In this document: positions 16,811 to 24,141 of the stretch, one piece after another | Layout: each line of letters starts with the position of its first letter | Numbering within the stretch: the stretch's first letter is position 1 | NCBI RefSeq assembly: GCF_001282945.1 | Contig: NZ_CDMG01000002.1 | Coordinates: 151,039-215,038 of the forward strand | DNA length: 64,000 bases | Reading direction: 5' to 3' | Origin: Helicobacter ailurogastricus | GTDB taxonomy: Bacteria > Campylobacterota > Campylobacteria > Campylobacterales > Helicobacteraceae | Program-made: the position numbers and the translations under genes | The notes under the pieces: model-generated | Databases searched by the model: none | What the model was told of the DNA's origin: nothing | What the model saw: the letters and a program-made list of their open reading frames with translations, nothing else

Positions 16811-18775
16811 ATGGCTCTCTTAGCCCAGCTCAAGCGCACGATCCACCTTTACGACCCGGGCTATTTTAGCCTCATCTTTGCCCTCAAAACCACCTTAACC
16901 ACCTTTCTTTGTGCAGGGCTAGGGGCGTTTTTCTTTGGGTATGCGATTGTGATTTGGGCGGGCTTTCAAACCGTCTTTATCTACGCGTTAAGCCTTGTGA
17001 TTAGCGACAAAGAACACGAAATCTACTATTTCGTGGTGTTCATTGCTATCAGCTGTATCAATGTGCTGTTATTCTACCCCATGGCGCATTTTGGGGTGTG
17101 GCTGTGTGTACCCATCTTTGTCATGACCTTTCTTGTTGGCATATCCACCGCTTATAGCCTAGACTTACACAAGGTTTGCAACGCCGCTTTGTCTAATGGG
17201 CTTGTAACTTGTTTGTATGTGGATGCACACGCCCCGCTAGATTTGAAACAAACCCTTTCAATGATTCTCATGCTCGGCACTTTGAGCATTTTGATCCAAT
17301 CCTTTGTCATGGTGTCTAAATACAGCTACTTCATCAAAAAACGCTTTTCAACCCTACTCTCAAGTATGGATTTAATGCTGCAATACATCGACAGCCCCAG
17401 CGACTACACCCACATTAAAACCCAAGTCTTGGCCCAAATCCACAACACAAAAATCATTTTAACCTCTCGCTCGGGGCGCATTAAAGACCCGCTCGCTGTG
17501 CGCAACCTCCAAAGGGCCCTTTTTCAGTTACACGCCCTAGAGGAGATTTACCACTCCATCCACTCCATTTATGGGGAGTTAGGCCAGCTAGACTCCGTGC
17601 GCCAAGAAATCCGCACAAACTTACAAATCCTCTCCAACATTTTCACCAAACAAGACCTGCAAATCCAAAAGCAAGCCCTCAACGCCCTAAGCCCAGAGCT
17701 TGATAAAGTCTTGCAGCACTCCATTGCCATTATTTACAATAAAATGCAAATCTTCATCATGGGCGGGGAGAAGCAACCCAAGCAAACAGACCCTATACAT
17801 AAGCCCTCTTTAGAGCACATCATTAAGGCCCTCAACACCAAGAATCCCATTTTTCAATACGCCTCTAAATACGCCCTAGCCATGGGAATCTCTGTCTTCA
17901 TCGCCCGCTATTTTGGCTTTAACCATGGCATGTGGATTGCCATGGCAACCCTTTTGGTCTCGCGCTTTAGCTTAGGCAGCACCAAAGAAGTGCAAGTGGA
18001 GTTGGTGCTAGGCTCGGCGGTGGGGCTGGCTTTGGGATTGCTCGTGGTGTGGCTCTTTTCCAAAAGCGTGGTGTTTGATGGCTTTTTAGTGTTGGGCGTG
18101 TTTTTATTCATCTATCTTAGGGTGTATTCTTACGCGATATGGTCGGCTGCGCTCATGTTTGCCTTCGTGCTGTGCTTTTCTTTGCTTAGGCAGGACTTCG
18201 TGGATATGGTCGCCTTTAGGGTAGCGGATTTGGCCCTTGGCATTGGGATTGTCTATGTGGTGTTTTTATTTGTGTGGCCCAAGTACGACAAAGACGAATT
18301 TATCCAGCACATGCGCCACTTGGTCGCCACCTTGCGCTGTCTGCTAGAAGATGCCAGCCAGCACAAGACCCACGCCCTAAGCACCCAAAACACCTTTTTA
18401 AAACAGCTAGATGCCTTTAGGCTGTGCTTAAAGAGCGCAAGGGCGGAGACCTCGGACACCAACACCCTAGACGCTCTCTTAAGGGGGTTGCAATCCATAG
18501 ACATGCTAGACACTTGCAGTTACCGCCTTTATGATTATTGCCTCAATGTGAGCCTCCCTGAAGAAAAACAACTTTTGTTAGACAACAACACCCAGCTGCT
18601 CTTAAACCGCTATACCCAAATGTCAAACTATCTCCACAATAAACCCCACTATTTCAAAGCTAAAGAGGGCGGGCGGCTCTTAAAAATTGACAGCGAGCTA
18701 GACAACTTATTAGAAACCATCTTTTTTGCCCAAAACAAGCTCTTTGAAGAGCTGGCGTATGTGTTTAAATACTAG
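16811..18775 (+). CDS. FUSC-family inner membrane protein (YccS/aromatic acid exporter-like)
   Basis: 654 residues with two blocks of about six membrane helices (residues 20-170 and 355-490), each followed by a soluble helical region, the repeated FUSC layout. Segments such as AIWSAALMFAFVLCFSLL and FNHGMWIAMATLLVSRFSLG fit FUSC pumps. The substrate is unknown; related proteins export aromatic acids or antimicrobials. ATG follows the mrp TAA directly, so the genes are cotranscribed. Confidence 0.8.
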   Translation: MALLAQLKRTIHLYDPGYFSLIFALKTTLTTFLCAGLGAFFFGYAIVIWAGFQTVFIYALSLVISDKEHEIYYFVVFIAISCINVLLFYPMAHFGVWLCVPIFVMTFLVGISTAYSLDLHKVCNAALSNGLVTCLYVDAHAPLDLKQTLSMILMLGTLSILIQSFVMVSKYSYFIKKRFSTLLSSMDLMLQYIDSPSDYTHIKTQVLAQIHNTKIILTSRSGRIKDPLAVRNLQRALFQLHALEEIYHSIHSIYGELGQLDSVRQEIRTNLQILSNIFTKQDLQIQKQALNALSPELDKVLQHSIAIIYNKMQIFIMGGEKQPKQTDPIHKPSLEHIIKALNTKNPIFQYASKYALAMGISVFIARYFGFNHGMWIAMATLLVSRFSLGSTKEVQVELVLGSAVGLALGLLVVWLFSKSVVFDGFLVLGVFLFIYLRVYSYAIWSAALMFAFVLCFSLLRQDFVDMVAFRVADLALGIGIVYVVFLFVWPKYDKDEFIQHMRHLVATLRCLLEDASQHKTHALSTQNTFLKQLDAFRLCLKSARAETSDTNTLDALLRGLQSIDMLDTCSYRLYDYCLNVSLPEEKQLLLDNNTQLLLNRYTQMSNYLHNKPHYFKAKEGGRLLKIDSELDNLLETIFFAQNKLFEELAYVFKY

Positions 18776-18863
18776 GGGCTCGTCTTGAAGGATCGGTTAG
18801 GGGCTAGCTTGAAGCTGGGGTTTAAGGTCCTTTAGCAAGTGGCAGCCACTACAAAAAATATGC

Positions 18864-18869
18864 TATAAT
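18864..18869 (+). promoter_or_regulatory. -10 box upstream of the C17 leader ORF
   Basis: TATAAT after a TGC, with a predicted start near 18876, about 46 bases before the leader ORF. The gap 18776-18921 holds nothing else that I can name. Confidence 0.5.
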
Positions 18870-18921
18870 GCGCCTTTGTCTTTGACACAGCAAGCCATTA
18901 AAATTGACTTTGGGACTTTGT

Positions 18922-19002
18922 ATGCACCTTAAAAACTTGCCTTTATTTTCACCCCCCCCCCCCCCCCCACAGCGCGCACAGCAAGCTAGACCCTTGCACT
19001 AA
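18922..19002 (+). CDS. Phase-variable leader ORF containing a C17 tract
   Basis: ATG at 18922 with GGGA seven bases upstream encodes MHLKNLPLFS, then a run of prolines, and with the present 17 Cs stops at TAA 19000-19002 after 26 residues. With 16 or 19 Cs the frame would instead run on to TGA 19055-19057, overlapping the GTG start (19054) of the nuclease-fold gene as GTGA. With 18 Cs it stops early. This layout would let tract length switch translational coupling to the downstream gene. The peptide itself has no recognised homolog; it could also be the 5' stub of a lost gene. Confidence 0.45.
   Translation: MHLKNLPLFSPPPPPPQRAQQARPLH
18952..18968 (+). repeat. Homopolymeric C17 tract
   Basis: Seventeen consecutive Cs, the longest simple repeat in the window, in the transcribed leader of the nuclease-fold gene. 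Runs this long slip at high frequency in Helicobacter. Confidence 0.9.
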
Positions 19003-19053
19003 AACTTTTCGCCAATACCCCCCTATTTATTTTCCAGCCCTTAGGGTGTGCCT

Positions 19054-20223
19054 GTGATTTGGCTCATCCTTGCAGGAGGCGTTTTAGGCGTTTGTCTCAT
19101 CTTTTTAAACAAATGGTCATCCGAAGATGTAGCCCCCACGCCTAGCCCTAAAAACCCCCAAGAAGCACACACAAACCATACCCCAAGCGATAGAGTTGAG
19201 CACAACAAGAACGCCTTTATAGAAACGACAAAGGAGAACAACCCCCCATGCACTGAAAACAACCCTCAAGACGCGCACGCAGAGCATGCGCTCAATGATT
19301 TGGCAAAGTTTAGTTGCGAAAAACCCCATGGGTATTTTGATGAAAGAGGCAATCAAGGAACTAAAAACATGCAAAAAGGCAGCACATACGAAGAGTTTAT
19401 CGCTAAAGAATATGCCAAAAATGGCTATGACCCCATTTTTCACCGCGATTTAGGCAAGAGTGATCAAAAAATCGATCTCATTTTGACCAAGGGCGATGAG
19501 GTGCTTTTGATCCAGTGCAAAGACTGGAATTTAGAAACGGGTTATTGTGTTGGTTTGGACTATGTCAAATCGTTTTTGACAAGTTGCGATGCCCTAGAGA
19601 AAACCCAGTATCGAGGCAAAAATTGCCAAAGACTTTTGGTGCTCTCTAGCCCTGTGCTAGAAAAAGAGGCGTGGCAATTTATCAAGGATCACGCCCAAGA
19701 TTTGCGGGTGGATTTTAAAATCACAGAACACAAGAAAGGCGTTGAAATAGACACAGATTACGCCACAAAATACAGAAATGCCGTCAAGGCACACTATGCA
19801 GGTAAGGGGTTTAGCGTCAAAGACTATAGCGCAAACAAGGCGCGCGAAGGCGAGATTTTAGCCTTCACGAGGATTCATTTGGTTTTGAGAAAAGACAAAC
19901 AAATTGTCTTGGTGCAGTGCATCAACTGGAATCCAGAGGGCACACACAAAGTCGATCGCGAGCGTTTAGAAAAGTTTTTAGAGGATTGTCGCGGCTATAA
20001 AAACCATTTGTTGAGAGATGACTATGGGCAATACAAGCGATGTTTCTTTAAAAACATTGTCGTGCTCAATAGCTCTAAATTGCTCACCCAAGATGCCATT
20101 GATTTTATCAGGAGTCAAAAGGATCAAGAAGAGCATGAGCGGGTGTTTTATGAGGTGCTAGAACCCTCAGCCAACATGGACAAGGTGAGTAAGTGTGAGA
20201 TCAGGAGGAAAAATGATTTTTAG
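19054..20223 (+). CDS. Membrane-anchored protein with two tandem Mrr-like (PD-(D/E)XK) domains
   Basis: 389 residues from GTG at 19054 (AGGG seven bases upstream; a second GTG at 19048 is possible). One N-terminal membrane helix (WLILAGGVLGVCLIFL), a polar linker to about residue 105, then two copies of a restriction-like domain. Copy 1 has KIDLIL then LLIQCKDW, the D...QxK core of Mrr-type nucleases. Copy 2 has IHLVL then VLVQCINW, where the catalytic Asp and Lys are lost. It is therefore probably one active and one structural domain, held at the inner membrane facing the cytoplasm. The role could be defence or DNA uptake/turnover; not established. Confidence 0.7.
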   Translation: MIWLILAGGVLGVCLIFLNKWSSEDVAPTPSPKNPQEAHTNHTPSDRVEHNKNAFIETTKENNPPCTENNPQDAHAEHALNDLAKFSCEKPHGYFDERGNQGTKNMQKGSTYEEFIAKEYAKNGYDPIFHRDLGKSDQKIDLILTKGDEVLLIQCKDWNLETGYCVGLDYVKSFLTSCDALEKTQYRGKNCQRLLVLSSPVLEKEAWQFIKDHAQDLRVDFKITEHKKGVEIDTDYATKYRNAVKAHYAGKGFSVKDYSANKAREGEILAFTRIHLVLRKDKQIVLVQCINWNPEGTHKVDRERLEKFLEDCRGYKNHLLRDDYGQYKRCFFKNIVVLNSSKLLTQDAIDFIRSQKDQEEHERVFYEVLEPSANMDKVSKCEIRRKNDF

Positions 20224-20842
20224 ATTGACTAGGGGTAACAAATTAATACGGATTGGTTTTATTGCGTTTGCAATGATGGGTTTTATGGCTACTAGCTTTT
20301 ATGGTTGTAAAAATAGTAAATCTGAAAGTCTTGATGATGCATTGAAGTTGTGCGAAGGGTATGCAACTGGCAGTGGATCGCTCAAGCAATCCCCTGAAAA
20401 AGCCATCAACTATTGCCAAAAGGCTATCCGTATGGGGAACATACAGGGAGCTAGTGATGAGAGCAAAAAGGTATTGCATGCCGAAAAAATCCTCGTTACT
20501 CTGTATGAGTATGAAAAACGGTCTTTGGATCAAAAAATCTCTCAGATATCGCGCAGTGCTGTTTTAGATTTAAGCAAGCAAACAGGAGAAATTAACCTCG
20601 AAGCTATTATGCCAAAAGATTATCCCAGCCACGGATGGGTGCATGGTGCATTAGGCGATGCCCTATTACAACTAGGTTGTTTTTATGAAAGCTCATGGAG
20701 TTGTATGGTGGGTTCAAGAACAGAGTTAGATCCACAAAGGGCAAAGGCTTTTTTTAAAAAAGCCGCAGAATTGGGCAATAAAACAGCCCAAGAAAAGCTA
20801 AAAGAACTTGGGGTCTGGTTGCACCAAACCCCAAAAAACTAA
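20213..20842 (+). CDS. Secreted or lipid-anchored Sel1-like protein
   Basis: 209 residues from ATG at 20213 with AGGAGG upstream, overlapping the nuclease-fold gene by 11 bases. The N-terminal helix FIAFAMMGFMATSFYGC ends at a Cys that could be a lipobox (FYGC, imperfect). C-terminal part has a Sel1-like repeat, DPQRAKAFFKKAAELGNKTA, and an earlier weaker one, SPEKAINYCQKAIRMGN. It is coupled to the nuclease gene and starts a run of Sel1-repeat genes. No enzyme motif seen. Confidence 0.65.
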   Translation: MIFRLTRGNKLIRIGFIAFAMMGFMATSFYGCKNSKSESLDDALKLCEGYATGSGSLKQSPEKAINYCQKAIRMGNIQGASDESKKVLHAEKILVTLYEYEKRSLDQKISQISRSAVLDLSKQTGEINLEAIMPKDYPSHGWVHGALGDALLQLGCFYESSWSCMVGSRTELDPQRAKAFFKKAAELGNKTAQEKLKELGVWLHQTPKN

Positions 20843-20858
20843 ATCTCAAATCTAAATC

Positions 20859-20948
20859 TTACAAGGAGCAAAAATGTTAGTTGTGTTGAAAAAGCGTGTG
20901 TGGCAAGTGGTCTTGCTGTTGGCAATGGTTTTAGGGGTTTGTTATGCC
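20859..20948 (+). repeat. 90-bp direct repeat, copy 1 (ribosome site and signal peptide)
   Basis: Covers the ribosome-binding site, start and signal peptide of the first Sel1 gene. It matches 21799-21888 at 86 of 90 bases by my alignment, so one Sel1 gene's 5' end was copied onto the other. Confidence 0.85.
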
Positions 20949-21731
20949 AATAGTCAGGCAGATGAGTATTACAAAATGGCAAAGTCTTACGATGAGAATA
21001 AAGACTACTCTAAAGCCCTGCAATACTTGCAAAAAGCTGCGGATATGGGGGATGCTAGGGCTTATTACACTTTGGGAGTGTTGTATACACAAGGCGAAAA
21101 GGTTGAGAAAGCCTACTTCAAAGCTGTGCAATACTTCCAAAAAGCCGCAGAGATGGGAGTTGTTGAGGCTTATACTAATTTAGGATTAATGTATAACGAT
21201 GGCAAAGGTGTTGCCAAAGACTACTCTAAAGCCCTACAATACTACCAAAAAGCGGCAGAAATGGGGAGTGCTAATGCTTATACCGACTTGGGATTGATGT
21301 ATGCAAAAGGTGAAGGGGTTGCAAAAGACTACTCTAAAGCCCTGCAATACTTCCAAAAAGCTGCAGAGATGGGGAATGCTGATGCTTATAACAAGTTGGG
21401 ATTAATGTATGACATGGGCGAAGGGGTTGAGCAAGACTACTCTAAAGCTCTGCAATACTACCAAAAAGCTGCAGAGATGGGGAATGCTGATGCTTATAAC
21501 AGTTTGGGGATAATGTATAACATTGGCAAAGGGGTTGAGCAAGACTACTCTAAAGCTCTGCAATACTACCAAAAAGCTGCAGAGATGGGGAATGCTTTCT
21601 CTTATTACAATTTGGGAGTGATGTATAAAAAAGGCTATGGTGTGGGTCAAGATAAAGAAATGGCAGACCAGTATTTTAAAAAGGCTTGTGATTTGGGAGA
21701 CCAACAAGGTTGTAACAATTTAAAGCCCTAG
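20874..21731 (+). CDS. Secreted Sel1-repeat protein (Hcp-like, cysteine-poor)
   Basis: 285 residues. Signal peptide MLVVLKKRVWQVVLLLAMVLGVCYA, then seven Sel1/TPR-like repeats of 36 residues with the pattern DYSKALQYYQKAAEMGNADAYNxLGxMYxxGxGV. The DNA repeats every 108 bases and neighbouring copies are nearly identical. Helicobacter Hcp proteins have paired cysteines in each repeat; here they are absent except at the last one (KACDLGDQQGCNNL). Likely periplasmic or secreted, binding partner unknown. Confidence 0.85.
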   Translation: MLVVLKKRVWQVVLLLAMVLGVCYANSQADEYYKMAKSYDENKDYSKALQYLQKAADMGDARAYYTLGVLYTQGEKVEKAYFKAVQYFQKAAEMGVVEAYTNLGLMYNDGKGVAKDYSKALQYYQKAAEMGSANAYTDLGLMYAKGEGVAKDYSKALQYFQKAAEMGNADAYNKLGLMYDMGEGVEQDYSKALQYYQKAAEMGNADAYNSLGIMYNIGKGVEQDYSKALQYYQKAAEMGNAFSYYNLGVMYKKGYGVGQDKEMADQYFKKACDLGDQQGCNNLKP

Positions 21732-21798
21732 CCCCTTAAAGAATGAAGCTTAAAACTTCATGATGCCAAGTTTCAAAAGTGGATTTCAAAATAAAACC

Positions 21799-21888
21799 TT
21801 ACAAGGAGCAAAAATGTTAGTTGTGTTGAAAAAGCGTGTGTGGCAAGTGATCTTGTTGTTGGCAATGGCGTTAGGGGTTTGTTATGCC
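21799..21888 (+). repeat. 90-bp direct repeat, copy 2 (ribosome site and signal peptide)
   Basis: Second copy of the 5' module at 20859-20948, here in front of the other Sel1 gene. The four differences I see fall in the signal-peptide codons. Confidence 0.85.
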
Positions 21889-22338
21889 GGTCAAGCGGAT
21901 AGAATCGTACAACAAGGATGGGATGCCTACAAAAACCAAGACTATGAGCAAGCCTTTGAAAACTTTCAAAAAGCAGCAGATATGGGGAGTGCTGTAGGAT
22001 ATTTAGGTTTGGGTGTGTTGTATGGTAGGGGAGAGGGTGTAGATAAAGATTACGACCAAGCCTTTGACTGTTTTGAAAAAGCCACACATACACGCAATGC
22101 TGAAGTGGCTGGAGTAGCTTATGAGGCACTTGGTGAGATGTATCTAGGTGGTCAAGGCACTGATGTCAATTGTTCAAAAGGTTTGGCATATCTTAGGAAA
22201 GCTGCGCGATTAGGAAACACTAGCGCAAGAGATGTGGTGAGAAGAATTGAAAGACACCAAAACTCCTACGAGACTCAGTGTGCAGCAGGGGCGTTCTTAA
22301 ATCTATTTGGCATATCACCGGGTGATTTAGGCCAATAG
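21814..22338 (+). CDS. Secreted Sel1-repeat protein, short paralog
   Basis: 174 residues from ATG at 21814 (AAGGAG upstream). The signal peptide is nearly the same as the preceding gene's, but the mature part differs: about three Sel1 repeats (YEQAFENFQKAADMGSAVGY, YDQAFDCFEKATHTRNAEVA, CSKGLAYLRKAARLGNTSA). It was probably formed by recombination that placed a shared 5' module before a different repeat domain. Function unknown. Confidence 0.78.
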   Translation: MLVVLKKRVWQVILLLAMALGVCYAGQADRIVQQGWDAYKNQDYEQAFENFQKAADMGSAVGYLGLGVLYGRGEGVDKDYDQAFDCFEKATHTRNAEVAGVAYEALGEMYLGGQGTDVNCSKGLAYLRKAARLGNTSARDVVRRIERHQNSYETQCAAGAFLNLFGISPGDLGQ

Positions 22339-22438
22339 AGCAAGACAGGTAAAAATGTTAAGTTGCTTAATGGTGGGGTGGAGTGGGCACGGTTGTAGGT
22401 AGCAGGAGGGACAATAAGCATGAATAATGGGAGTTGGC

Positions 22439-23008
22439 ATGTTAAAAGAGAATGTTAAAAAATTTATGATGGAAGTCGTTCTTTGGATTGTGGGGGTAGT
22501 GGTGGCTTTAGGAGTCATTGTATGGATAATGGATAGCAGTGGTGTTTCTCTGCCATTAAAAATTGCTTTTGCTACCATGGAGCTCTTCATTGGCCTAGTT
22601 GCTGTGACCATTACAGATTTTTTCTTAAAAAATAAGAATGACATCCTTATAATTAAAAACTTGAAAACCACTATAGCATTGTCCTTAAGCATTATAATGG
22701 CTCTAATCTGCGACTCATTCCTCATCAAGCACATAGAACACTCTGGCATCACTGTGGAACACGGCGAGTCGTTGTACTATGGCATTAAACACCTTCTTAA
22801 TCCCTCTAATCTTAGTGTTGATGCTCTTTTGTTCAAAGGCGCATTAGCTTTCGTCTTTGTTTTTTGGGTTATTGACTCTAGCGGCTACAACCTTTTTTCT
22901 GGCATCAATTACAGATTTTTTATTCGGTTGATTTGTCTCTTGATAGTGTGCCTCCTTTCTGTACTTAATGGTTTCATCCTCGGCTCTTTACTTTATTTGT
23001 TCCTTTAA
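22439..23008 (+). CDS. Polytopic membrane protein of unknown function
   Basis: 189 residues from ATG at 22439, where GGGAG has better spacing than for the upstream ATG at 22427. About five membrane helices (WIVGVVVALGVIVWIM, AFATMELFIGLVAVTI, TIALSLSIIMALICDSFL, FKGALAFVFVFWVI, LICLLIVCLLSVLNGFILG). No family recognised. It closes the Sel1 island; the following 125 bases carry only regulatory-looking sequence. Confidence 0.6.
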   Translation: MLKENVKKFMMEVVLWIVGVVVALGVIVWIMDSSGVSLPLKIAFATMELFIGLVAVTITDFFLKNKNDILIIKNLKTTIALSLSIIMALICDSFLIKHIEHSGITVEHGESLYYGIKHLLNPSNLSVDALLFKGALAFVFVFWVIDSSGYNLFSGINYRFFIRLICLLIVCLLSVLNGFILGSLLYLFL

Positions 23009-23097
23009 CCAAGCCATTGGGCTTTAAGGGGCTGACTTTAAGTTTGGGACACAAGCCCTTAAAAAGCGGGGGATATGTGTTTAAGGGCTAATCTGTG

Positions 23098-23124
23098 TTA
23101 TCATAGGAGTTTTATCAATGATAA
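23098..23124 (+). promoter_or_regulatory. TTATCA repeats and 13-base palindrome before the SMP-30 gene
   Basis: TTATCA occurs at 23098 and 23112, and the second copy forms the perfect palindrome TTATCAATGATAA (23112-23124) that touches the AAAGGA ribosome site of the next gene. It could be an operator or an RNA hairpin controlling translation. No known Helicobacter regulator site matches convincingly. Confidence 0.4.
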
Positions 23125-23133
23125 AGGACAGAC

Positions 23134-24141
23134 ATGGTCTTTGCGTTAAAAAAGTGGCGGTTTTTGGCTTTGGTGGGGTTGTTGTGTGGATTGTTGCAAG
23201 CACAAGAGGCGACTTATAAAGTTTACAACAAGGCCTTTAGCGGGCTTATCAACACCAAAGAGCAGCCCCAACTTCTCTACGATAAGGGCAGGTGGCTAGA
23301 GGGCCCGCAGGTCTTGGCAAATGGCGATGTGGCCATCAGCGATGTGCGTGCCAATGAAGCCTTACTGGTGCAAAGAGATGGCACGCATTTTCAAGTCCGC
23401 CCGTGGTTCACCCCCGCCGGGCCACAAAACGGACACGCCCTAGACTGGCAGGGGCGGCTGCTTGCCACAAATTACGGCAAAGGGGGGATTGAGCGCTTAG
23501 AAAAAGGGCACTGGAAAGTGCTTGTCGATCGCTACAATGGGCAGAAGTTCAACAGCCCCAACGATTTATGTGTCGATCGCAGGGGGCGTATTTACTTCAC
23601 AGACCCCAAATTTTGGCACAACACACAAGAAAAGGAAGGCGAATATGTCTATCGCTACGACCCAGCCACGCATGAGATCAAACGCTTAAACACCCCGCTA
23701 TTAAAAACTCCCAATGGAATCGCTTTAAGCCTAGACAACCAAACTTTGTATGTCGCCGACAGCGAGCTAGCCCACGACCCTAAAAATAAAGAGCTGAAGC
23801 ACCAAGTCCTCGCCTACACCATCGATAACAATGGGGATTTGCAAAATCCCCGTGTCTTTGCCACAATCCAGCCGGGTTTTCCCGATGGGATTAAAGTCGA
23901 TCCGCATGGGAACTTATGGGTGAGCAATGGGCATGGGATTTCTGTGTTTAACCCGAATGGCAAAATGCTGGGTGAAATCATTTTGCCCCAAGTGGTGAGC
24001 AATCTGGCCTTTAGCTTGAGTCCTAAGGCCTTGCAAATCTTGCAACAACACCAAGTTTTTGCAGCAGAAGATAGCCCCCCGCTTTTATTCGTAACCTCTG
24101 CTTCTAATCTGTATGTCTTTAAACTTGGGGCGGATTTTTGA
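23134..24141 (+). CDS. Periplasmic SMP-30/gluconolactonase family protein
   Basis: 335 residues. Signal peptide FLALVGLLCGLLQAQ, then a six-bladed propeller with family motifs RWLEGPQ (metal Glu), NSPNDLCVDRRGRIYFTDP, KTPNGIALS and FPDGIKVDPHGNLWVSNG. The Asn and Asp metal ligands are present, so it is likely an active lactonase or related hydrolase. Its 3' end overlaps the convergent selB by 23 bases. Confidence 0.85.
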   Translation: MVFALKKWRFLALVGLLCGLLQAQEATYKVYNKAFSGLINTKEQPQLLYDKGRWLEGPQVLANGDVAISDVRANEALLVQRDGTHFQVRPWFTPAGPQNGHALDWQGRLLATNYGKGGIERLEKGHWKVLVDRYNGQKFNSPNDLCVDRRGRIYFTDPKFWHNTQEKEGEYVYRYDPATHEIKRLNTPLLKTPNGIALSLDNQTLYVADSELAHDPKNKELKHQVLAYTIDNNGDLQNPRVFATIQPGFPDGIKVDPHGNLWVSNGHGISVFNPNGKMLGEIILPQVVSNLAFSLSPKALQILQQHQVFAAEDSPPLLFVTSASNLYVFKLGADF

